The notes beneath the pieces are model-generated. The model worked only from the letters and a program-made list of their open reading frames with translations. It was not told the DNA's origin and did no database searches. Source: Symplocastrum torsivum CPER-KK1 (lineage in GTDB: Bacteria; Cyanobacteriota; Cyanobacteriia; Cyanobacteriales; Coleofasciculaceae). From it: a DNA stretch of 51,926 nt. A program made the translations under genes and the position numbers. The stretch lies in NCBI GenBank assembly GCA_019358875.1, contig JAHHIF010000059.1, positions 1 to 51,926 of the forward strand. Reading direction: 5' to 3'. Numbering within the stretch: position 1 is the stretch's first letter; every line of letters begins with the position of its first letter. Below are positions 43,351 through 50,272 of the stretch, one piece after another.

Positions 43351-43718
43351 CTTAAGCATCTCCTTGGGTTTTCAATAGGTTGCTCGCAGAATCTAGAATT
43401 TAAATATTGACATAAATTTGATTATGTGTATTAGATTTAACAGCCGCAACCACCGCTAACTGTTAGCTCATCATCCATACTTCACCATCTTTTAGATATT
43501 TTCCTGACTGGCAAAGGTTAGCTCTGAAAACTTTCAGTGTATTTTCACGAATTGGCGCTGTCAGAACGGGTATGTAATGAGAATGCGTTTGCTTACCGTA
43601 ACTTGTAGTTAGACGTTACAGAAAACCAAGGGGAAGTCTTTCACCAAGTATAGATATTGACCCCTCAACTCAACCTTGCGCTGGCTCGTTAACTGTAATG
43701 CTTAACTAGACGTTACGC
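43351..43718. other. Promoter region of the CHAT-STAND operon and 3-prime flank of sprT-like gene
   Basis: About 370 bp with no gene. The part next to 43350 is AT-rich and carries the AAGGAG that sets the start of the first operon gene. Two copies of AGACGTTAC occur at 43611-43619 and 43708-43716, both preceded by TAGTT/AACT-like bases. A related inverted pair lies at 44413-44432. Confidence 0.5.
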
Positions 43719-44366
43719 TCAACTACAGTGATCGCTATCTACCAACAATCCAGATTTTTTGCCTAACTGCACGGCTGGTTTTTCATAGTAAGAGTGCGAT
43801 CGCAACGAGTGAGGAAAATTAGCGATCGTCAAACGAGACATAAACCCCGGTCGTGGCTCCCAGGTTACTTTAGACTTTGTGGAAAGCTTGCCGTCTACCC
43901 CCACTGACTCAACTTTAATCCGACGCTGCTTCACAGGTCGGGCAATCAGACTGGTTTCGATGCCCATCAAGGGAATGAGGCGATTAATCTCATCGCACCA
44001 AGCCTCGCAGTTGTGGGATTCCGGGCAGACTTTTCCTTGTTGAAAAAGAGCTTGGTGGATCATCTCGTGGAGCAACACGTCCGCCGCGAATTTCTTACCT
44101 AGTAACTTACCGCGTCCCCAGGCGTTAGAAGCTGGTTCGACAAGAGCTTTGTGCAAGGTAATGGCATTGCGCCAGGATTCATAAGAGCCAAGTGATTGTC
44201 CGTGGGCTGTAAGTCCCCAAAAAATACCACCGGGTTCTAAACTTCCGTCCCAATAATGTTCGTTGAAGATTTCCCACTGTTCGTAAGTCCAGCGACCGTA
44301 CCCCCAATCTGAGATATCTGCCGCTGCTTTAAGGATTTCTAATTTTCCTTTTGATTCTGAAGTCAA
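43719..44366 (-). CDS. SprT-like zinc metalloprotease
   Basis: The start at TTG 44366 is chosen because AGGAG stands 7 bases upstream; the frame is open to a GTG at 44441. The 215-residue product has the zincin motif LLHEMIHQAL (HExxH at residues 100-104) and a later histidine in SHNCEAWCDEINRL, as in SprT/Spartan proteins. FNEHYWDGSLEPGG is the usual N-terminal motif of the family. SprT-like proteins on plasmids are common and are thought to act on DNA-bound proteins; here the substrate is unknown. It follows the replication gene on the same strand. The inverted pair GTAACG/CGTTAC lies just upstream of the chosen start. Confidence 0.85.
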   Translation of the reverse strand: MTSESKGKLEILKAAADISDWGYGRWTYEQWEIFNEHYWDGSLEPGGIFWGLTAHGQSLGSYESWRNAITLHKALVEPASNAWGRGKLLGKKFAADVLLHEMIHQALFQQGKVCPESHNCEAWCDEINRLIPLMGIETSLIARPVKQRRIKVESVGVDGKLSTKSKVTWEPRPGFMSRLTIANFPHSLRSHSYYEKPAVQLGKKSGLLVDSDHCS

Positions 44367-44515
44367 GGTGTAACTCCTAACAGAGGTTACAGGCGGCGCG
44401 GGAATTTTTTGTGTAACGTCTCTATGCGTTACGGCTGTCACGGGTACGCATACCCTGAGAAACCCGGCTGTAAGCCGCTTAATGAGCGCTCGGGGTAGGG
44501 GTGATGAGCAGAGCG

Positions 44516-47500
44516 CTAAGTCGCTAACCTTAGCTCTGCAAGTGGTACTGGCTTGTTAATCAAGTCAAGCTTGGCGTAATCGCCATCAATAGCCGTGATT
44601 TCAAACGGGGCTAACTCTTCGCAACAGGAAGGGCAGTTTTCCCAAAAAACGCGATCGCCTACTCGGAACTGGGTGGATGAGGTGGGTTCAGAATTCCAAG
44701 AAGTGGGAGCAGCGCCTTGGGGGGTTGGTACTTCTTCCGTCTGATTTTTCGATCGAAGCGATCGCATTCGATCACCCCGATCGAACGCCTCTGTGTCTTC
44801 CCTTACTAGGGTTTCATCCGTTTTTCGATCGGTTCGATCAGAAACTGGGGGTATGTCAGACAATTTCACTAAAAGAGAATCATCAGCGTCAAGCTCATAG
44901 GCGAGGGAGGGGGAGCGATCGCATTGATCGAATAAATCATCAGACTCCTCAACCAGTGGGGCTTTTTCCGTTCGATCGGAGCGATCGCATTCTGATCGAA
45001 CGCGATCGCAATTTTTAAAAAGCCCATCCTGCACCCTGCCATTAGCCACCGTATCAGGCACAGGAGAATTAACACTATTCGAGAGCATAGCGCTGTCACT
45101 TTGGCGAGAAGGCATTTGAGTTGATCGCTCGGCTCCCAGTGCTACGAGTTCTTTGCCGTCAAACAAAACCTGTTGGGGTTGTGACTGAGCAATGGTTTTG
45201 AACATCTCCTGAACCTCTGGCGATCTGAGCGGCTTACCATCTTTGCCCTTGTGCCGACGCCACTTGTTGACAACGCGGCTGGGGTTAATTCGCCTTTCTG
45301 CCAAGCACAAGGACAGAATGTTCATCAGAAACTCGCTTAGTCCCTGTTCGGGGGACTTAGTAAATTGAGCTTGCACTAATCGGAACTGACCGATGTAGAA
45401 ACCAGCCAAGCTAATTGCCCGATCCAAGGTGTCTAACTCCAAGCTGAAGAAGTTAGATTTTGGAAGGTAGCAGTGTTCGACGCAATGAAGAATCAGGGCA
45501 AGCCGCATGAGGTTGCTGCACATTTTCCCCAAGAAGTAGGCAAAGGCTGGGTTGCTGTGCAAATAGGTCTTGTAACCCTTACGGTACTTTTCCCACTGAC
45601 CTTTCCAGCGCTGCATGGCTTGAGGACTGAGGTAGACTAACCCGGTTGGGAGTAGAGCCAGTCTCTCGTAAAGCTTGCTGAGCAGTTTATCCAAGCTGAC
45701 TTTGATATCCGACCATTGATCGAAATGAGGGTGGAGCGCCGGGATAGCAGCAAGGATGCGAGATTGTAAGCCATCGGCATCTGTATGGTTGCCGTCTGGG
45801 TTAAAAAATTGACTAGCTGGTTCTATTTGTATGCCTCCACAAATAGTCAATAACTGCATCTGGAACCGAAAACTTTCATTCTCGTTCACCCGATCCACGT
45901 TTCCTCTTAAGGGACCATTCCAAGCCTTCAGTAAAAACTGTCGGGCATTGCCCTTACCGGGACACTTGAACTGATCTAACCCCTTGAAAAGCCCCAATAA
46001 CTCGTCGGGTGCCCAGATAGAGCCAGCGCAAGCGGGTTGTTCTGAAATTCTGCGCTTTATTGCTTCAATTTCGCCTTCATCGAGCAAATACTTTCGACAT
46101 TTGCCAACTTCTGACTTTTTGTAGTTAGCTGGGTTGTTCAGGGTATCCTGTAAAGCCTCTCGCTGCTCGGCTGACTTATTCCTCCAGGCTTCCTCTAACT
46201 GATAAAGCGTTGCTTTGCTCGCTTCATAGCGGTTAGCTTCCGCCTCTTGCAGGCGTTGAATCGGATTGAGGATAGCACGATCAGCATCTGATTTCCCAGA
46301 GCTAGGAGGAGCGATGGTAGCTGTCCAGACGTTTGGATACTCAATCCAGCAATCGCTCTCGGTTTCTCCTTCCTTGGCAACCAGACCGACGCTCGCACCT
46401 ATAATTCCCCCTACGCCTGGTAGCAAATTTTGAATTAGGTAAATTGGGTCAATCCGCGAAGACTCGCTTTTAGTCAACAGACCTGGGATGAGTGGTTCAG
46501 GCAGAAGCTCTTCCCAGTTGATGGTTGTTGCTTTGAGCTGATAGTCAGCTAACCTCTGGAACTGAACGACGTTATCCGATAAATCCTGCTGCTGAGTTTT
46601 CTCGCTAAGCCGCGCATCGTATACTGATCGAACTTCTTTGGGATGTCGATCAGCTTCCCGTGCTAATTCCGAAAGCCTTAGCTCTAACACCGACTCGGAT
46701 AATTCCCGCTCGATTAGGTCGTCAATTCGCTTTGATAGTTCCTCAGAGTTGAGAGTGCTTCTCAGGGCAGCAGGATGCGGAATTACCTTGTTACTCGGTT
46801 GGCTGGGGTTACCAGACTTGCGCTCTAAACTACTGGGAATCGATACACCAACTTCCCAAGCTAGCTGTTGCACGAGTTCTATAAACTCTCGTCCTCGCGG
46901 TGAGCCGTTACCACCTGCAAGACGATGGCGGTACTCTACCACCCCGCCGCCAATTTCACATGCTGGGCATCGCCACAACCAGATGCCGCTTTTCTGTTCG
47001 CAGTAGAAAGCCGTACCCGACTTAGATTCGTGCCAGAGGCAGTTGCCCTTGAATTTACCGCCAGGGTATTCTTTGAGGTTGTGTCCCGACCAATTGAAAG
47101 CCTGCTGAGCTGAAAACCTCGGCAGTATATCGTTATTTAATAAGTCTGTCAGTTGTGTGTCACCGAGTAAGTTGCTACGCCGAGGTAGCTTAAGTGTGCT
47201 TGGATCGCTCTCAGCTTTTTTAATCAGGGGGTAGATTCCGATATCTTCTGGTTGCTCAAATACTGGTGGATACTCGCTCCATTGCATCCACTGGTAAGCA
47301 ACACCCGTAATTCCGACTGTTGGAGGCAGGAGCGTATGTCCGCCGTTCTTGCTGATCAGTTCCCCAACGTGGTGACTCCCATCAGACTTGAGGCTAAACC
47401 CAGAGTTAGCTTTGAAGTTTTCCGGTTCCAGACTAAAGGCGACTAAGAAGCGATAACCGCCACTGGGAGTCCGAAACATGGGAGCTGTTTCCAAGACTGG

Positions 47501-47863
47501 GTACTTTTCGAGCCACTCTTGTATTGTGCGATCGCAGGCATCGGGAGAGGGGAAGTCTTTGCGATCGAAGTCAATCCATCCAAGCCAATGCTTTCCGTTC
47601 CAACCACCTAGCGTGCCTATCCCAGTCTTCGGGTTGGAGAACCAGGCATCGAGGATTTCCTGCAAGGGTTGAATCTCTTGCCATTGCTTCCAGTTGACTG
47701 TCTTCAGATACTTTCCATCTAGGAAGCAAGGCTGTTTGGGTTCTTTGCCCTGTTTTGCTGCCTCGATCGGACATTCGGGCAGTGGCGGTCGCCCTAGGCG
47801 CAGCAGCCACTGGATAGTTTCTCGAACGGTCTGAGGAGCTTGGGGCTGAGGTGTCGTGAACAT
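44516..47863 (-). CDS. Plasmid replication primase-polymerase/ATPase (PrimPol plus DUF3987-like)
   Basis: A 1115-residue protein, started at the ATG at 47863 with AGGAGAAGG in front. Residues about 60-210 are a bifunctional primase-polymerase domain (WLGWIDFDRKDF, D98/D100; RTPSGGYRFLVAF; GHTLLPP). A zinc site with C275, H278, C299 and C302 follows. From about 460 to 900 is an ATPase region of the DUF3987 kind with a loop PPSSGKS (519-525) and IWAPDELLGLF. The last 200 residues are a disordered, DR-rich linker and a small SH3-like end (FRVGDRVFWENCP...YAKLDL). This is the probable replication protein, and the origin should be nearby. Confidence 0.88.
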   Translation of the reverse strand: MFTTPQPQAPQTVRETIQWLLRLGRPPLPECPIEAAKQGKEPKQPCFLDGKYLKTVNWKQWQEIQPLQEILDAWFSNPKTGIGTLGGWNGKHWLGWIDFDRKDFPSPDACDRTIQEWLEKYPVLETAPMFRTPSGGYRFLVAFSLEPENFKANSGFSLKSDGSHHVGELISKNGGHTLLPPTVGITGVAYQWMQWSEYPPVFEQPEDIGIYPLIKKAESDPSTLKLPRRSNLLGDTQLTDLLNNDILPRFSAQQAFNWSGHNLKEYPGGKFKGNCLWHESKSGTAFYCEQKSGIWLWRCPACEIGGGVVEYRHRLAGGNGSPRGREFIELVQQLAWEVGVSIPSSLERKSGNPSQPSNKVIPHPAALRSTLNSEELSKRIDDLIERELSESVLELRLSELAREADRHPKEVRSVYDARLSEKTQQQDLSDNVVQFQRLADYQLKATTINWEELLPEPLIPGLLTKSESSRIDPIYLIQNLLPGVGGIIGASVGLVAKEGETESDCWIEYPNVWTATIAPPSSGKSDADRAILNPIQRLQEAEANRYEASKATLYQLEEAWRNKSAEQREALQDTLNNPANYKKSEVGKCRKYLLDEGEIEAIKRRISEQPACAGSIWAPDELLGLFKGLDQFKCPGKGNARQFLLKAWNGPLRGNVDRVNENESFRFQMQLLTICGGIQIEPASQFFNPDGNHTDADGLQSRILAAIPALHPHFDQWSDIKVSLDKLLSKLYERLALLPTGLVYLSPQAMQRWKGQWEKYRKGYKTYLHSNPAFAYFLGKMCSNLMRLALILHCVEHCYLPKSNFFSLELDTLDRAISLAGFYIGQFRLVQAQFTKSPEQGLSEFLMNILSLCLAERRINPSRVVNKWRRHKGKDGKPLRSPEVQEMFKTIAQSQPQQVLFDGKELVALGAERSTQMPSRQSDSAMLSNSVNSPVPDTVANGRVQDGLFKNCDRVRSECDRSDRTEKAPLVEESDDLFDQCDRSPSLAYELDADDSLLVKLSDIPPVSDRTDRKTDETLVREDTEAFDRGDRMRSLRSKNQTEEVPTPQGAAPTSWNSEPTSSTQFRVGDRVFWENCPSCCEELAPFEITAIDGDYAKLDLINKPVPLAELRLAT
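44739..45012. repeat. GATC/HIP1 cluster inside the replication gene
   Basis: Twelve GATC sites occur in about 270 bp, several as CGATCG or the HIP1 octamer GCGATCGC. They encode the repeated DR/DRS tripeptides of a disordered linker (SECDRSDRTEK, SDRTDRK, FDRGDRM). The density is far above the rest of the gene. Confidence 0.75.
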
Positions 47864-48062
47864 TTTTTAACCTTCTCCTCTTGCCGTTTCATGCCTAAAT
47901 TGTGTATGGGTATTGGCTATTTCCCTGAATTTGCTAAAGTTAAGTAGTAGCACCATACTTTTTCTTACCAATAATGGAGCTTCGTACCGCTAAGCGCGGT
48001 TGCTTGATTTCAAATTCGGTGTCTCCAGGTTGGGAAAACACTTTGCTTATAGTACAGCTAAA

Positions 48063-48077
48063 TTCACTTACAGTGAA
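48063..48077. promoter_or_regulatory. Palindrome TTCACT-TAC-AGTGAA upstream of the XRE gene
   Basis: A perfect 6-bp dyad with a 3-bp centre, 18 bp before the ATG at 48096. It is the likely operator of the XRE-type protein that follows. Confidence 0.5.
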
Positions 48078-48095
48078 GTATTACCTTGGTTTTTA

Positions 48096-48437
48096 ATGCT
48101 GATCCACGAAGCCTTTAACGAGACTCTGAAGCGGTATAAAATTAGTGGTAGAGCCTTAGCTCAGGAAGCTCAGGCTAGCGAGAGTCTCGTGTCGCAGTTT
48201 AGGCACGGTAAGAAAGGCGTAACCGATGACATGCTCGATAGCCTTCTTCAAGCGATGCAGACGATTGCTCCGGGGTCACGCAAGTATTTCTGTTCGCTCC
48301 TAGCCGGGGAACCAATAAAGCTGGGTGTAAGCAAGGGTGAGTTTAAGGACATTTCTGAAGACGAGATTCCTGAGTTGTTGATTGCGATCGCACGCCGATG
48401 GAGAGCTGGTGACAACGAAGTTGTGCAAGTAAGTTGA
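48096..48437 (+). CDS. XRE-family regulator
   Basis: A 113-residue protein counted from ATG 48096 (MLIHEAFNETLKRYKISGRALAQEAQASESLVSQFRHGKKGV), which begins directly with the helix-turn-helix; the frame is open further upstream to a TTG at 48000. The C-terminal half (ISEDEIPELLIAIARRWRAGDN) is acidic and helical. It is divergent from the replication gene and has a palindromic site just upstream, so it may control its own expression and that of the replication protein, as copy-number regulators do. That role is inferred from position only. Confidence 0.8.
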   Translation: MLIHEAFNETLKRYKISGRALAQEAQASESLVSQFRHGKKGVTDDMLDSLLQAMQTIAPGSRKYFCSLLAGEPIKLGVSKGEFKDISEDEIPELLIAIARRWRAGDNEVVQVS

Positions 48438-48558
48438 TTGGGTTTAAAGCTTCCCAACGACTTGTCTTATATTGATAGATCTTTACCTAGGACAAACAGA
48501 CAGAAAAAGCAATCGTTTTGCTCTTCTTGCGAAAGCTATCGCGGAGCGAACAGAGCAG

Positions 48559-50229
48559 CTATTCTGGCAACTTTGAGTCTACCGACTGATTAGCCTTTTC
48601 AACCCACCGTTTGATGGCATGGATTGGGGTTCCTGTAAGCTTAGAAATCTCCTTGTAGCTTTCTCCCTCAGCATGGAGAAACAAACATTGTTGTTTGAGT
48701 TCATCTGAATATTTATGCCGCTTGACTAAACCCACTTGCTTAGCCCAGGTGCCGATTGAAGTCACAGAAACTCCAGTAGCTGCCTCAACTTGATCGGCAG
48801 TCATTCCTCCAGCATAAAGTTCTAGGCACTGCTGCTTAATTTTATCAGAGTAGCCTAGCTGCTTAACGATGTTAGCTTTTACGGCCCACTCCCATATTGT
48901 GCCTCCCGGAATTTCTGTAATGGCTTCAATTTCCTTCAAAGATTTCCCTTGGGTATACCAATCTAGGCAAGTTTGTTTGACCTGTTGTGAGTAGCATTTG
49001 CGACTTCTACCAATACCAGCAACTCGTGCCCATGAGTTAACTGTTTGTTCAGAAATTCCCGTAATCTCACTAACTTCTCTGGCCGCCTTTCCTTGGCTGT
49101 AAAGCTCCAAACACTGTTGCTTGACTTTAGTGAAGGCAGTGTACTCCTTCTCAAGATCAGCTAATTTGACCCAATTGCTGATAACTGCTAAGGGAACTTC
49201 CGTAATCGTTTCGATTTGCTCAACAGACTTGCCTTCACTGTTGAGTGATAGACAAATTTGCCGAACCGCATCTGGGTAGGTGGCTTGCTTTCTATTGAAA
49301 TTTTCCTTTCTGAGCCATCGGTTAACGTTATATCCTTTTATCCCCGTTAGTTCCTCAATTTCCTTCACGCTCTTGCCTTCTACATAGAGCGACAGACAGG
49401 TTAATTTCAAATCGGTTGGATGAACTTTGGGACCTCGATGGATGTTCGTTATAAAAGCCCACCTCCTAACTGCATAGGCGGGAATTCCTGTACTCTCCTC
49501 AATCTCTTGAGGAGACTGTCCTTCCATGTAACGTAATAAGCACTGCTGTTTAATATCCTCAGGGTATTGATGGCTTTGCCATACATTAGCTTTTTTAGCC
49601 CACCACCTGATGTTAGCGACTCCAACTCCTGTAAGTTTTTCGATTTCTCTGAGCGACTTACCGCCCATGTATAGCGATAGGCATAGCTGCTTAATTTCAT
49701 CACTATACTTGCGCTCCCTATACACTCCAGCTTTTTGGGCCCACTCTCTGACAGGCTGTTGAGTAACTCCAGTTATCTGTGCAATTTCTCTAGGGGACTT
49801 GCCTTGAATGTACAGCTCTACGCAAGTCTGTTTGAGTTCTGGAGCGTATTGAGTAGTGCGTGCTGGCAGATCTTGTTCTCTGGCCCAACGTCGAATCGTT
49901 TCCAAGCTAGAAACTCCAGTTTGCTGTCGGATGTCCGCTAGTGGATATCCCTTTTCGTACAGCTCTAAACATCGTTGCTTTACTTCAGGTGAATAAATGT
50001 GAGGATTTGGTCTTAGCTCAATGGCTGGAAAAACAGCCTCTAGCTCAGTTGCCAGCCACTTCTGGATTAATAGCCCTAACTCTTTAGCGTAGGGGCAACT
50101 GGCACACTCCAACCGAGACCCTGGAGTTGGGCAGCCGCAAGCTGGATGCCAATTCTTGAGAACCTCGGCTTCAGCTACTGCGAATCGGTTGGCTGCATTA
50201 ATAAATCTATCGATGGGTAACTGAGACAT
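48559..50229 (-). CDS. Protein with ten tandem helix-turn-helix modules
   Basis: A 556-residue protein. Residues 1-75 hold four cysteines (C31, C33, C42, C45; CxC-x8-CxxC) that could bind zinc. From residue 79 to the end are ten consecutive modules of 46-48 residues with the pattern Y(S/P)xxxKQxCLELYxxGKSxxEIExxTGVxxxxIxxWAxKA. Each is a helix-turn-helix of the transposase/homeodomain-like kind. The framework is well conserved while the four residues after TGV/TGI differ in every module (SSLE, TQQP, GVAN, PAYA, KGYN, PLAV, SEQT, PGGT, SVTS, PIHA). No catalytic domain is present. It lies 43 bp downstream of the serine recombinase and is probably cotranscribed with it. A long, beaded DNA-binding protein is inferred. 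Confidence 0.9.
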   Translation of the reverse strand: MSQLPIDRFINAANRFAVAEAEVLKNWHPACGCPTPGSRLECASCPYAKELGLLIQKWLATELEAVFPAIELRPNPHIYSPEVKQRCLELYEKGYPLADIRQQTGVSSLETIRRWAREQDLPARTTQYAPELKQTCVELYIQGKSPREIAQITGVTQQPVREWAQKAGVYRERKYSDEIKQLCLSLYMGGKSLREIEKLTGVGVANIRWWAKKANVWQSHQYPEDIKQQCLLRYMEGQSPQEIEESTGIPAYAVRRWAFITNIHRGPKVHPTDLKLTCLSLYVEGKSVKEIEELTGIKGYNVNRWLRKENFNRKQATYPDAVRQICLSLNSEGKSVEQIETITEVPLAVISNWVKLADLEKEYTAFTKVKQQCLELYSQGKAAREVSEITGISEQTVNSWARVAGIGRSRKCYSQQVKQTCLDWYTQGKSLKEIEAITEIPGGTIWEWAVKANIVKQLGYSDKIKQQCLELYAGGMTADQVEAATGVSVTSIGTWAKQVGLVKRHKYSDELKQQCLFLHAEGESYKEISKLTGTPIHAIKRWVEKANQSVDSKLPE

Positions 50230-50272
50230 CTTGAAAAAACCTTGATCATTCTGTTAGAGTTAGGAACTTTAG

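Noticed and set aside
44677..45099. Open frames in both strands over the GATC cluster
   Set aside because: Explained by the repeated CGATCG composition; the long replication frame runs through.
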